A stretch of 64,000 nt of DNA from SB25 sp029560875 (GTDB lineage: Bacteria > Bacteroidota > Bacteroidia > Bacteroidales > Tenuifilaceae), in NCBI GenBank assembly GCA_035388225.1, contig DAOOPM010000016.1, positions 16,552-80,551 of the forward strand, read 5' to 3'. Position 1 is the first letter of the stretch. Every line of letters begins with the position of its first letter. Shown one piece after another: positions 29,641-40,778 of this stretch. Position numbers and translations under genes: made by a program. A model generated the notes under the pieces. The model saw only the letters and a program-made list of their open reading frames with translations, did not search any database and was not told the DNA's origin.

Positions 29641-31539
29641 ATGAAAAGATTTATCACACTTACGATTCTTATATTTTTTGTGTTTAATGGCCTTGCACAA
29701 AATTTCAACGATAAGCAGAAGGCTATTATATACAACGAGGCCATTAAACTCCTTAAAAATTACGAGATGTACTCGAACCAAATGGCCGATGAGGTTGTAA
29801 ACATTGACGAGTTAAATAAAACAAGCCAAAAACTAATCGATCAGTTTGTTAGTCGCAAAGCAATTATATATAATGATTTAGACCCATCGCATATGCTAAG
29901 TCAAGTATATGAGTTAGAAACATATGTTGCAAATATTCTGCTTTGGTATCCTGATGGAATGAAGATTTACCTAGATTACAACAACCTTAAAGCAGGGAAT
30001 ATCATAGCCCATGGTAATGATATCTACACCGTTGATATTATGACCAATAAGCGTATTAAAGGAAACTATCTTAACAAACAAAACAACACCAATACCGAAG
30101 AGTTGCTATTCAGGATTGCTTTTTTCGAAAATAATGGAACATTCGAAAACTATAAAATTGCAGGTATTAGGAACAGTAAATTAATTACCGTTTCCGACGA
30201 TTCAAGAATGCTTGCCGAGGTAAAAAGCGTTACATTCTCCGAAAAGGATATGCAGCTAATTAAAGATCAAACCAAAACATTACTTAACGACTACATCAAC
30301 TTTCTAAACTTGCTTGCCGATCCGAAGGAGTTAACGGAGGACAAAAGCTTCTACAAAATCTCATTCATAGGATTATTCAAAGATTCAACACTTAACGTTG
30401 CAAACGATATTGAACCAGAGCCTCAAAACCGATGGATTAATATATCAGAATATCAAAACAAAATTACCGCTGATTATCCGGAGGGCATAAGGAATCTTGG
30501 ACTCAACCTCGACTCAGCACAGTTCAGCAAAGTGGTATCTGAGGGTAATGAGAAGTATTACATCAATGGGTATATCGATAAATTCTTTTCAGGAAAGTAT
30601 AAGGCAAAAACTGTTTATCGCGATAACTCCAAGTTCGATTTTAAAGTGTCGTTCGAACGCGACGAAAACACTTTTAAGAATTTTAAACTTTCAAGTATCG
30701 ATAAGTTTGGCGTAAACCTATATAGCCAAACGTCTAACACCTCTCAAGAACTTCCAAACCAGCCAATTTCTAGTTTAAAAAGGAGTGGTTTGTTCTTTGG
30801 TTTCTCGGTAGGCGGAGGACTTACATCCTACAAAAATTCAAACTTATCAAGTAGTTCATTGCTCAACTGGAATCAACAAGGAAAAACCGCAATAGATGCC
30901 GAAATTCATACTACTTGGTACTTTAATAATAGAATTGGGCTAAAGCTTGGATTGGGATTCAACCGCTACCTGGCAAACTCAAACCTTAGCGGAAAATTTC
31001 AAAACACAAATTACTCTACCGATATCAATGGGGACACATACCTGCTGAACATCACAGCGAACTACGATTCGCTTTTTACCCTGAATTACATCACAATCCC
31101 CATAACATTGGTACTACACAGCAACAATAACCCCGAAAAATGGGGCTTATATGCCGAAACTGGCATAATCGCCGCTATCAATATCGGATCAAACTATAAA
31201 ACTACAGGAGACTATGCTACCAGTGGTTTTTACGAACAATACGATACCCCTTTACAGAATGTTGATGATCCCATATTAGGATTCTATTCGCGTACGAATA
31301 TTAACAGTAAAGGCAAAATTAATTCGGCCACAACCTATTTTGCATTAAAAACATCATTGGGTATAACTTGGCCCATAAATTACTTCACAAGCATTTATGC
31401 CGGACCTGAGATTATCTGGGGATTAACTAACATCTCAAAGGATAAAGATTATACGGATGCTTTTGGTGCAACATCTTCGGCAAAAAAAGTTGGAATATCA
31501 AAATATGGTGTTAAGTTTGGAGTAAGCTATAAGTTCTAG
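29641..31539 (+). CDS. Exported protein with C-terminal PorT-like outer-membrane barrel
   Basis: The ATG at 29641 is preferred because it gives a canonical signal peptide (MKRFITLTILIFFVFNGLAQ); the frame also starts at 29614, 3 bp after the giant gene. Residues about 20-370 hold two similar periplasmic units, each a charged helical stretch (KLLKNYEMYSNQMADEV and TLLNDYINFLNLLADPKE) followed by NTF2-like beta-strands. The C-terminal 240 residues (from GLFFGFSVGGGLTSYK) have alternating aromatic strands ending in KYGVKFGVSYKF, typical of outer-membrane beta-barrels. The gene is almost certainly co-transcribed with the giant protein gene and may help export, anchor or sense it; that role is inferred. 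Confidence 0.75.
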   Translation: MKRFITLTILIFFVFNGLAQNFNDKQKAIIYNEAIKLLKNYEMYSNQMADEVVNIDELNKTSQKLIDQFVSRKAIIYNDLDPSHMLSQVYELETYVANILLWYPDGMKIYLDYNNLKAGNIIAHGNDIYTVDIMTNKRIKGNYLNKQNNTNTEELLFRIAFFENNGTFENYKIAGIRNSKLITVSDDSRMLAEVKSVTFSEKDMQLIKDQTKTLLNDYINFLNLLADPKELTEDKSFYKISFIGLFKDSTLNVANDIEPEPQNRWINISEYQNKITADYPEGIRNLGLNLDSAQFSKVVSEGNEKYYINGYIDKFFSGKYKAKTVYRDNSKFDFKVSFERDENTFKNFKLSSIDKFGVNLYSQTSNTSQELPNQPISSLKRSGLFFGFSVGGGLTSYKNSNLSSSSLLNWNQQGKTAIDAEIHTTWYFNNRIGLKLGLGFNRYLANSNLSGKFQNTNYSTDINGDTYLLNITANYDSLFTLNYITIPITLVLHSNNNPEKWGLYAETGIIAAINIGSNYKTTGDYATSGFYEQYDTPLQNVDDPILGFYSRTNINSKGKINSATTYFALKTSLGITWPINYFTSIYAGPEIIWGLTNISKDKDYTDAFGATSSAKKVGISKYGVKFGVSYKF

Positions 31540-31555
31540 TTTAAGTATATGAAAT

Positions 31556-32182
31556 ATGAAGAAGAGATATTTATTGACATTATTAACGGTTGGATTGCTC
31601 GTTTCAGTAAGTGCTCAGGAGCCAACTAAAACTGCCGCAAGCAGCAAAGAGGCAAAAATTGTTGATGAGATTAACCTCTCCGATTCCGACATTGATGTGT
31701 TCAAGGAGCAGACCAAGCAAAAAGTAGAGGAATTCCAGCAACATATTGTTACCATTGGTAGCAAGGATCAGCCCGCTGAAAAAAGGAATATGGCAGAGAA
31801 GGAGGCTCTAAAGCTTTTCTTCAAGGGTGCCGAAATGCAAACATCTGTGATTATGCCCGATGGCTCGGTTACCATACAATCGCGCCCTATGGAGAAGTAC
31901 TTAGCCAGACTAAAGTCGCTCCCATACACTGCAGTAGTTATAAAATTTTACGATCTTGTGTATATATCAAGTTTCACTAAGGGTCCAGACGGCAGATACT
32001 ACTCTTCCGCAACGGTAATTCAAGAATTCACAGGGTTTACTGGGGATAATCTTGTTTACAAGGATGTTACAAAAAAAGAAATTGAGATTGTTATTGACCT
32101 TGTAGAAGATAAGTTCTTTAATGAGAAGAAATGGAGAGTGTTCTTAGGTAATATAAAAGCAACAGAAACAAAGAAGGCGTAA
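31556..32182 (+). CDS. Exported satellite protein, 208 aa
   Basis: A signal peptide (MKKRYLLTLLTVGLLVSVSAQ) precedes a helical region with the motif DVFKEQTKQKVEEFQQHI and an NTF2-like alternating-strand part ending in WRVFLGNI. The arrangement of helix followed by strands resembles the periplasmic units of the 641-codon barrel protein just upstream, which suggests a shared domain. It starts 16 bp after that gene, and its stop overlaps the next start (TAATG), so the three genes form one unit. No known family is recognised. Confidence 0.7.
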   Translation: MKKRYLLTLLTVGLLVSVSAQEPTKTAASSKEAKIVDEINLSDSDIDVFKEQTKQKVEEFQQHIVTIGSKDQPAEKRNMAEKEALKLFFKGAEMQTSVIMPDGSVTIQSRPMEKYLARLKSLPYTAVVIKFYDLVYISSFTKGPDGRYYSSATVIQEFTGFTGDNLVYKDVTKKEIEIVIDLVEDKFFNEKKWRVFLGNIKATETKKA

Positions 32183-32973
32183 TGAGAAAGTCCAAACTCT
32201 GTCTGTTTTTAATATTTTCCATAACATTCCAGTTTGCTTCAAACGGACAAAGCAACATCCCTGAAATTGATAAACTTCAAACACCAAGGGAATACTACTT
32301 ACAGGTTAAACAGTTCGGGGAATTTATTGATAGGTTTAACTATAAAACCGATTGGAGAGGTAATTTAATCACCGAAGAATTCTCCCAAAAAGTTCCCCGT
32401 GATTCATATCTTTTTTATCTAATTAACCAGGAAGATCAACGTTTGACAAATCCCAACGACTCGTCGTACAGAGTGGTTTGTGGAGAGTTTATTTCCTTTA
32501 TTGTGAATCCCTCACACCCAAAAGAAATAAAACTTTATAGTGGACATGTAAAGGCCGAAGCACTTGTAAACATTGTTTGCTTTGGGAAAGACGCCCAAAT
32601 TACCGTTGAGATGATTCCCGATGCTCTGCCCGACCGTTCGGCACGATGGGTAATCAATGGCGTTGAGTCGAGTTTATTTGCTTCGAATGCCGATAGTGTC
32701 AAAAAACATTTTATTGCACCCAATAGTCACGAGACAAGCTTTATCAATCTTAAAAAACTAAACGAAGCCGATAATGCGATTTACTATCTTTCAAATCCAA
32801 TAGCAAATACTATGGTTTTCATAAAAGGCCTCGAACAAAAAAAGATTCAGATCAAGAGTATCGAAAAGGTAACTTATTCAATATCCTTTTCTAATTGGGA
32901 AATAACCGTGGAGGAGTTCAATAGAACTTCCAGTAATTCTGGATGGTTAATCAGCAATATCCAAAAACTATAG
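32182..32973 (+). CDS. Exported satellite protein, 263 aa
   Basis: A signal peptide (MRKSKLCLFLIFSITFQFASNGQ) is followed by a helical segment (TPREYYLQVKQFGEFIDRF) and a two-part beta-rich region ending in SGWLISNIQKL. The start overlaps the stop of the preceding gene by one base. It is the last gene of the giant-protein operon and ends 15 bp before a strong terminator. It may share the helix-plus-NTF2-like layout of the two upstream proteins. Function unknown. Confidence 0.7.
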   Translation: MRKSKLCLFLIFSITFQFASNGQSNIPEIDKLQTPREYYLQVKQFGEFIDRFNYKTDWRGNLITEEFSQKVPRDSYLFYLINQEDQRLTNPNDSSYRVVCGEFISFIVNPSHPKEIKLYSGHVKAEALVNIVCFGKDAQITVEMIPDALPDRSARWVINGVESSLFASNADSVKKHFIAPNSHETSFINLKKLNEADNAIYYLSNPIANTMVFIKGLEQKKIQIKSIEKVTYSISFSNWEITVEEFNRTSSNSGWLISNIQKL

Positions 32974-32985
32974 AAATTTCTACAC

Positions 32986-33015
32986 AAAAAAAGGAGCCTT
33001 TCATGGCTCCTTTTT
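32986..33015. terminator. Bidirectional terminator between the giant-protein operon and gdhA
   Basis: AAAAAGGAGCC and GGCTCCTTTTT pair over 11 bp with a six-base loop (TTTCAT). It ends the plus-strand giant-protein operon and, read on the other strand, the gdhA transcript. Confidence 0.9.
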
Positions 33016-33034
33016 CATATCTATTAATTAAAAA

Positions 33035-34372
<1,338 letters not shown>

Positions 34373-34550
34373 TGCTTAATTATTTTAAATTAGTAAAACA
34401 CAATGTTTATTTTTAACGGGTTTTATTCCCCTAAAAACTTGCTCAAATTTGATTCTTAATAATGACATTTCAAAAGAAAAAGATGACTTAAAAATATGAT
34501 GTTAAACAGTTTTTTGCAATATGTTTAAATCTTTTAACCTAAATGGCTTA

Positions 34551-37532
34551 TTATGCTTTCAGAATGATACCAACATTATTTTTTCCATCTACCTGAATTG
34601 TCAGGGGTTTTGCAAATGTTACACATCTAATAAAATCTGTTTCGAAAGAAGGTTGAATTGAATTCAGAAATTCGACATTAAACACCCCATCTTTCATGTA
34701 AGGATTCACTGTAAGATAAGCTACGCCAAATGATGTAAGGTTCTGAAAGAAATGCGTGCCCTGACTTGGTTCAACCCTAAAGTTCTCAAGCCCGGCCTCA
34801 ACAATTACCCTTGCCTCCGATATTTGCGACCACTTAATAGGAATTCCCAACCAAGGATCACTGCTACCCCATCGGCCAGGACCAACAAGCACATAGTTTT
34901 TTTTGAGATCTAAAAACCGATTATTAACAACTTCTACCTGTTTAGCAATTTCTAGCGTTTTTGCTGGATCGAACATTTCGGGCTTGACATAAACAAAATC
35001 ATATATGTCCGGAATTACACCATGTCCAAGCGCAGACTTTGAATGTACTATTGCCTTTGAATAATCCACTTCATCCCAACTTATAACCTCATCCTGAATT
35101 CCTTCAACTATTGGCCTAATCTGTAACAAATTGAACATTTTAGGCATACGTTCAGGAGTGTTAAGATTTAAGGCAAATTCAATTTCAATATGAGAATTCA
35201 TCTCCTTTTTTCCAATCTCAAGCAAATTTGTAAGAATTTTGCTTAAAGGGAACGTATTATGCTTAAGAATACCCGAGAACGTAACAAGCTTTATTCCCTC
35301 ATTGGAATATCCATCGTTTAAAACTCCATTCAGATGATCGTATGTTGATACAACCATTTTTAGATCCGGTATTCCGTATGCCTCTTTGATATCAAGATTA
35401 ATTAAGTTTGTACCATCATCGACTTGTGGTGAAAATGTAGCAGGATCGGTATTCAGCGCATAAAAATTCTTCTGCGTTTGTTTCAACGCCATCTCTGGCG
35501 AAGATAGTTGAAGTATTTTCTTTGGATATTTGGGCGAAAACCTAAGCGCGACTCCACCATCCACAATCAGTTTTCCCAAACCAAAACCAATGCTTGCTAT
35601 TCCATCCTCTGGCTTTTCGGAGCCAATTGGATAAAAATTGATACTGCGGGCTACACCTGAAAGCGTTGGCAAGTACATATTTCCATACTCATTACCACAT
35701 ATCTCCTGAATTACAATTCCCATTTTCTCCTCGTCAATCACATTTTGGGTTGCATTCATATAGGCTTTGCTGGCCTTAAAAAACACCGATGCATAAACAG
35801 CCTTAATGGCGCTACTAAGCATTCGTAGCATCTGTTCTGAATCCTGAGAGCGAGGAACCATATAGGTTGAGTAAATTCCGGCAAACGGTTGGTAATGGGA
35901 GTCTTCGAGTTTACTGGAAGAGCGAACCGCCAACGGACGTTTAAAAACAGAAATAACTCTACGCAGATCTACCTTGAGCCGTTCTGGAAGTTTAGCCGCA
36001 AGAAATGCATTCAGCACGGTATCGTTTTCCACATCGCGAAGAGCAATATCGTATAAATTATTTGTCTCCATGAACTCATCGAACAAGTCTGTACTAATAA
36101 CCACAGTGCGGGGTATGCTAATAATAGCATTGTCGAACTTATTGAACAACCCGTATTCCTTAATAATTTGGTTAATAAATGCTAAACCGCGGGCTTTGCC
36201 TCCTATTGATCCATCGCCTATTCGGGAAAAGAATTTGTACTCATCAAACGTATTTATATCAAACTTTGCAATTATGCTCCTACCCTTGCTTAACCGGTAC
36301 GCCGATATTGCATAGAAAAGAAACTTGCGGGCATCATCGGTAGTTTTAAAGTCTTTTAGGGTCATCGGTTTAAATAGCTGCGCAATAGAGAATATGGCAC
36401 GAGCATTGAGCCACTTGGAAATATCGTTTCTACTCGTATGGTACACCAACGACCTATCTGGGATTTTCATTATGAGTTGCTGCAATTGGCTAAGGTCTGC
36501 AGCGCGGCCAATCTCAGCAATGGTCTCAGGATCGCGGAATACAAAATCGCCAAAGCCAAAATTGTTGATAATGTAATCGCGAATTTCAATATTACAGGTT
36601 TTAGAATACTTGTGGACAAAGCCAACGTTCAACTCATCGGCAAAGACCTTATTCGACAGCTCCGACGATTGCAATAGGAATGGGATGTTGGGATCGTCGG
36701 TGCGAATAAGTTTACACAGCTGCACACCAGCCTTTGTAACATGATCGCGACGGTTATCCACCTTGTAGCTGATGTCCGATATAACACCAAGTATGTTGTT
36801 CCTGTATTTATTATAAATTGCTAAGGCATCCTCGTAGGTAGTGGCCATTAAAATTTTAGGACGCCCCCGCATACGCAGCATTCGGTGATGCTCATTCAGA
36901 GCCTCGGTCATAAAACTCCGGGCCTGTCTAAATACAATCTTATAGATATTCGGCAAAAAAGACGAGTAGTAACGCACTGAGTCCTCCACAAGAATTATTG
37001 CCTGAACGCCAACCTCTAAAATATCATGATCGGCATTCATTTTATCCTCAATCAGTTTAATAATTGCAAGCAACAAATCGGCATTACCTAGCCAGCAAAA
37101 AACATAATCGATTGCCGATAAATCCTCTCGTTGAAGACGTATTGACACCTCGCGAGAAAAAGGGGTAAGCACAACAATTGGTATTTCGGGATGCCTTGCT
37201 TTCAGCATCTTTGCCAAATTGAAGGTATCAATCTCACCCACATTAAGCATCGATATAATAAGGTCGATGCGCTCCTCCTGAAGAACTTTCAACACCTCGC
37301 GCGCCGTATGTGCTTGAATAAATACGGGGGGATATCTTAGATTAAGCGAAACGTACTCGTTAAAAATCTGCTCATCTATACGTCCGTCTTCTTCCAGCAT
37401 AAATGCATCGTAACTACTACAAATAAGCAACACCTTATAAATACGTTTCTGCATCAACTTATCGAAAGAGGTATCGTAAATATCAAGTTGATATGAATTC
37501 AGGTAGGATTGGTCGGCAACTAGGTTAAGCAT
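34551..37532 (-). CDS. Receiver-like/PEP synthase-like fusion protein, 993 aa
   Basis: The N-terminal part (about residues 30-140) has the alternating pattern of a response-regulator receiver (YKVLLICSS ... DLIISMLNVGEIDTFNLAKML ... IPIVVLTPF), and a second receiver-like region follows (about 170-330). Residues about 435-990 match the nucleotide-binding N-terminal domain of PEP synthase/pyruvate phosphate dikinase, with GDGSIGGKARGLAFIN, PLAVRSSSKLEDS and IVIQEICGNEYG. The phosphohistidine swivelling domain and the PEP/pyruvate TIM barrel of true PEP synthase are missing. It is therefore not a complete PEP synthase and may phosphorylate or ligate another partner under regulation. It lies downstream of korAB beyond a terminator and has its own -7 box. 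Confidence 0.82.
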   Translation of the reverse strand: MLNLVADQSYLNSYQLDIYDTSFDKLMQKRIYKVLLICSSYDAFMLEEDGRIDEQIFNEYVSLNLRYPPVFIQAHTAREVLKVLQEERIDLIISMLNVGEIDTFNLAKMLKARHPEIPIVVLTPFSREVSIRLQREDLSAIDYVFCWLGNADLLLAIIKLIEDKMNADHDILEVGVQAIILVEDSVRYYSSFLPNIYKIVFRQARSFMTEALNEHHRMLRMRGRPKILMATTYEDALAIYNKYRNNILGVISDISYKVDNRRDHVTKAGVQLCKLIRTDDPNIPFLLQSSELSNKVFADELNVGFVHKYSKTCNIEIRDYIINNFGFGDFVFRDPETIAEIGRAADLSQLQQLIMKIPDRSLVYHTSRNDISKWLNARAIFSIAQLFKPMTLKDFKTTDDARKFLFYAISAYRLSKGRSIIAKFDINTFDEYKFFSRIGDGSIGGKARGLAFINQIIKEYGLFNKFDNAIISIPRTVVISTDLFDEFMETNNLYDIALRDVENDTVLNAFLAAKLPERLKVDLRRVISVFKRPLAVRSSSKLEDSHYQPFAGIYSTYMVPRSQDSEQMLRMLSSAIKAVYASVFFKASKAYMNATQNVIDEEKMGIVIQEICGNEYGNMYLPTLSGVARSINFYPIGSEKPEDGIASIGFGLGKLIVDGGVALRFSPKYPKKILQLSSPEMALKQTQKNFYALNTDPATFSPQVDDGTNLINLDIKEAYGIPDLKMVVSTYDHLNGVLNDGYSNEGIKLVTFSGILKHNTFPLSKILTNLLEIGKKEMNSHIEIEFALNLNTPERMPKMFNLLQIRPIVEGIQDEVISWDEVDYSKAIVHSKSALGHGVIPDIYDFVYVKPEMFDPAKTLEIAKQVEVVNNRFLDLKKNYVLVGPGRWGSSDPWLGIPIKWSQISEARVIVEAGLENFRVEPSQGTHFFQNLTSFGVAYLTVNPYMKDGVFNVEFLNSIQPSFETDFIRCVTFAKPLTIQVDGKNNVGIILKA

Positions 37533-37600
37533 ATTTGTATTTTTAACTTTTGCTAATTTATGGAAAAATGTTAAAAGTTTTGGTTCATATTTCTGAGTAA

Positions 37601-37608
37601 CAAAAATA
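37601..37608 (-). promoter_or_regulatory. Candidate -7 box for the receiver/PPDK-like gene
   Basis: On the minus strand the sequence reads TATTTTTG, a match to TAnnTTTG. It lies about 70 bp before the start codon and just beyond the korB terminator. Confidence 0.4.
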
Positions 37609-37611
37609 ATA

Positions 37612-37633
37612 AAGGGGAGTAAAAACTCCCCTT
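37612..37633 (-). terminator. Terminator of the korAB operon
   Basis: AAGGGGAGT and ACTCCCCTT pair over 9 bp with a four-base loop. On the minus strand the hairpin is followed by a T-rich run, 23 bp after the korB stop codon. Confidence 0.85.
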
Positions 37634-37655
37634 CAAAATATATTGCGATACTTAA

Positions 37656-38684
37656 TTAAACATCCCAGGTTTCACCGCTATTGAGCAGGTCATCAACGCT
37701 TTTAATTTTTGCATCCTTCATTACCTCAAGCACTTGGTCGCGAACATTATCGTCGTAAGTAGTATCCTTTACATTACGAATAACGCCCATAGCAACAGGA
37801 TACTCGGGATACTCCATGTTTGCAAGCATCATGTGAACTCCAGGGTTTGGATTGAATGCATCGTGAACAAGGATATCGTCCATGCTAAATCCGCCTTGTC
37901 CAATGGTAACAACCTTTAAACTAAGACCGCTTAGGATTAAACCTTTATCGCGGTTTTTACCAAAAACCATCTTTTCGCCATGACGAAGAGTAATAACTCT
38001 ATCCTCGCGATACTCTCTGTCGGTCAGGAAATCGTAAGCGTTATCGTTGAAAATAACGCAGTTCTGAAGAATCTCAACAACCGATGTTCCATCGTGCTTA
38101 GCAGCCTCAAGCATAACCTCGGTGGTTAGCTTAACATCCACATCGAGTGAGCGGGCAAAGAATTTACCTTGCGCGCCAATTACTAGTTCACCTGGACGGA
38201 AAGGATGCTCTACTGTTCCGAAAGGAGAAGTTTTTGTAATCTTACCTAGTGGCGATGTTGGTGAATACTGTCCTTTTGTTAAACCATAAATTTGGTTGTT
38301 AAAAAGTAGTATGTTGATATCGATGTTACGACGTACAGCATGAATAAAGTGGTTACCACCAATTGCCAACGCATCGCCATCGCCAGTGATTTGCCACACA
38401 CTAAGGGTTGGATTTGCAACCTTAACCCCTGTTGCAATGGCCGAAGCACGACCATGAATACCATGGAACCCAAAGGTATCAACATAGTAAGGGAAACGGC
38501 TCGAGCATCCAATACCCGATACAAAAACATAACGCTCAAGGTTATACTTTAAAACTTTGGAAACCTCAGGCAAGCCTTTTTGAACAGCACTCAAAATTGC
38601 GTGGTCACCGCAACCGGGACACCAGCGTACTTCCTGGTCGCTCTTAAAATCTTGCTGGCTATATTGTAAGTATTTTTCTTCCAT
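37656..38684 (-). CDS. korB: 2-oxoacid:ferredoxin oxidoreductase, beta subunit
   Basis: The beta subunit binds thiamine pyrophosphate and, with KorA, oxidises a 2-oxoacid (probably 2-oxoglutarate to succinyl-CoA) while reducing ferredoxin. The N-terminal WCPGCGDHAI motif, the TPP/Mg motif GDGDALAIGGNHFIHA with NNQIYGLTKGQYSPTS, and the 342-residue length are all typical. It starts 2 bp after korA ends, forming a tight operon that closes at a hairpin terminator. This reductive- or oxidative-TCA enzyme points to an anaerobic or microaerobic lifestyle. The substrate (2-oxoglutarate versus another 2-oxoacid) is inferred from family resemblance. Confidence 0.94.
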   Translation of the reverse strand: MEEKYLQYSQQDFKSDQEVRWCPGCGDHAILSAVQKGLPEVSKVLKYNLERYVFVSGIGCSSRFPYYVDTFGFHGIHGRASAIATGVKVANPTLSVWQITGDGDALAIGGNHFIHAVRRNIDINILLFNNQIYGLTKGQYSPTSPLGKITKTSPFGTVEHPFRPGELVIGAQGKFFARSLDVDVKLTTEVMLEAAKHDGTSVVEILQNCVIFNDNAYDFLTDREYREDRVITLRHGEKMVFGKNRDKGLILSGLSLKVVTIGQGGFSMDDILVHDAFNPNPGVHMMLANMEYPEYPVAMGVIRNVKDTTYDDNVRDQVLEVMKDAKIKSVDDLLNSGETWDV

Positions 38685-38686
38685 GA

Positions 38687-40540
38687 CTATTTGCCCTCCA
38701 AAATATTGTTAAACTTATCAACCAATTCAACCACAGTGAAAGGAAGACCTTGAACCTTATTGAACTGTATATAATTGAACTCCTGGAAGTTCGTACGTAA
38801 ATAGTTGGCAAACTGCCCCATGTTCAACTCGCAAACAACCAATTTCTTGTAACGTTTGAATACTTCGCTGGTATTTTTTGGAAGTGGGTTGATATAGTTA
38901 AACTGACACAATGAAACACTCTTACCGGCAGCGCGCATTTCCTGTACAGCAGTTAGAAGATGTCCGTGAGTTCCACCCCAGCCAATTACAAGCAAATCGC
39001 CCTCCTTATCGCCAAAAACCTCTTGTTCTGGAATAAACTCCTCAACGCGTTTTACCTTTGCAGCACGGATATCAGTCATACGTTGGTGGTTCATTGGGTC
39101 GTGAGATACAGAACCTTTAATGAAATCCTTCTCCAAACCACCTACACGGTGAGCAATACCTTTTTTACCAGGGAAGGCCCAACCACGAGCCAAACGCTTC
39201 TCGTCGCGCGCATAAGGCATAAAGTTCTCAGTTCCTTCTGGAACAATTGGAGGATTAATTGCAGGGTAATCCTTCATGCTTGGGATACGCCAAGGCTCAG
39301 AACCATTTGCAATAAAACCGTCGGTAAGAAGGATTACAGGGGTCATATGCTCCATGGCAATCTTCCCTGCCTGAAATGCAAAATCGAAGCAGTTACTTGG
39401 AGTGCTAGCAGCAATAATCACCATTGGAGCCTCGCCATTACGTCCATATAAAGCTTGATTTAAATCTGATTGTTCAGTTTTAGTTGGCAAACCAGTTGAA
39501 GGGCCTCCACGTTGCACGTTAACAATTACCATAGGTAGTTCGGTCATTACAGCTAAACCTAAAGCCTCTGCTTTTAGTGATAGACCAGGTCCCGATGTTG
39601 ATGTTACTGCAAAGTTTCCGGCATAAGCAGCACCAATAGTGGTACAAATACCGGCAATTTCGTCCTCAGCCTGCAATGTTTTAACGCCTAAATCCTTACG
39701 TTTAGCAAGTTCTATTAAAACATCGGTAGCAGGGGTAATTGGGTATGAACCGCAGAATAATGGAAGATTAGCCTTTTCCGCTGCTGCAATAAGTCCCCAT
39801 GCAGTTGCGGTATTACCGTTTATTGTTCTATACTTACCTTTTGCAAGTGTTGTAGCAGGTTTGATGGAGTAAGTATTCGGAATAGCCTGAATATTGGCTG
39901 CGTAGTTGAATCCATCACGTAAAACCTTTTTATTGGCCTCAACAATCTCTGGTTTCTTTTTAAACTTAATCTCGTAGTATTTCTCAGTGAAGTTTAATGG
40001 ACGGTCGAAAATGTAATAAACCATACCAAGCGAGAACATATTCTTACTACGAACAATGCTCTTATTATCCAAACCACTATCCTTTAAACTTTCCTTTGTT
40101 AAGGTTGTGATTGGAGCGTAAATTACTTTATAATCCTGAAGGTTTAACTCGGTAACAGCATCAAGAGTTTTGTAACCAGCACGCTGATAACCCTTCTCAT
40201 TGAACTGGTCGACATCGGCAATAATCATCCCACCTTTTTTAACCCACTTAACATTCGCTTTAAGAGCGGCAGGATTCATTGCTACAAGCACATCACAAAA
40301 ATCGCCAGGAGTATTAACCTTTTGGCTACCTAGATGTACCTGAAAACCAGACACTCCACCAACAGTTCCTTGTGGTGCGCGAATTTCCGATGGATAATCG
40401 GGGAATGTGTTTACACCATTACCAAACAATGCAGATGCATCGGCAAATAGTGTTCCTGTAAGCTGCATTCCATCTCCGGAGTCACCGGAAAATCGAACAA
40501 CTACATCGTCCAGTTCCTGGACACTTTTTTGTTTATCCAT
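38687..40540 (-). CDS. korA: 2-oxoacid:ferredoxin oxidoreductase, fused gamma-alpha subunit
   Basis: The start is placed at the ATG at 40540 (MDKQKSVQELD); the frame is open 23 codons further but that part is not conserved-looking. The N-terminal 200 residues are the gamma domain (VRFSGDSGDGMQLTG, DYPSEIRAPQGTVGG). The following 400 are the alpha domain, with FCGSYPITPATD, QAEDEIAG, SGPGLSLKAE and QRGGPSTGLPTKTEQSD. This gamma-alpha fusion is the usual Bacteroidota form. It is the first gene of the korAB operon and divergent from the carbonic anhydrase homologue. Confidence 0.94.
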   Translation of the reverse strand: MDKQKSVQELDDVVVRFSGDSGDGMQLTGTLFADASALFGNGVNTFPDYPSEIRAPQGTVGGVSGFQVHLGSQKVNTPGDFCDVLVAMNPAALKANVKWVKKGGMIIADVDQFNEKGYQRAGYKTLDAVTELNLQDYKVIYAPITTLTKESLKDSGLDNKSIVRSKNMFSLGMVYYIFDRPLNFTEKYYEIKFKKKPEIVEANKKVLRDGFNYAANIQAIPNTYSIKPATTLAKGKYRTINGNTATAWGLIAAAEKANLPLFCGSYPITPATDVLIELAKRKDLGVKTLQAEDEIAGICTTIGAAYAGNFAVTSTSGPGLSLKAEALGLAVMTELPMVIVNVQRGGPSTGLPTKTEQSDLNQALYGRNGEAPMVIIAASTPSNCFDFAFQAGKIAMEHMTPVILLTDGFIANGSEPWRIPSMKDYPAINPPIVPEGTENFMPYARDEKRLARGWAFPGKKGIAHRVGGLEKDFIKGSVSHDPMNHQRMTDIRAAKVKRVEEFIPEQEVFGDKEGDLLVIGWGGTHGHLLTAVQEMRAAGKSVSLCQFNYINPLPKNTSEVFKRYKKLVVCELNMGQFANYLRTNFQEFNYIQFNKVQGLPFTVVELVDKFNNILEGK

Positions 40541-40753
40541 AAAAAGATAAATTAGATTTTTTGTTGTGCCGATTTCAGTAATGCAAAACATAAAATATTT
40601 GCACATCACTGAAAATCAGCATTTCAATTAACTCAAATATTTTATTTAATGATGCAAAATTAGGCATTTTTAAACACAGCAATCCATTTAAAACATATTT
40701 TACGACATATTTACATAAATATGCTTTTTAGCTAATTATCGACAAAAACCTAT

Positions 40754-40761
40754 TATTTTTG
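40754..40761 (+). promoter_or_regulatory. Candidate -7 box for the gamma carbonic anhydrase homologue
   Basis: TATTTTTG matches TAnnTTTG and ends 17 bp before the ATG at 40779, giving a very short leader. Confidence 0.45.
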
Positions 40762-40778
40762 CCAGAAATTGGAGTATT

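Noticed and set aside
40541..40609. N-terminal extension of korA
   Set aside because: The extra 23 residues include no family sequence; the gamma domain starts normally after the ATG at 40540.
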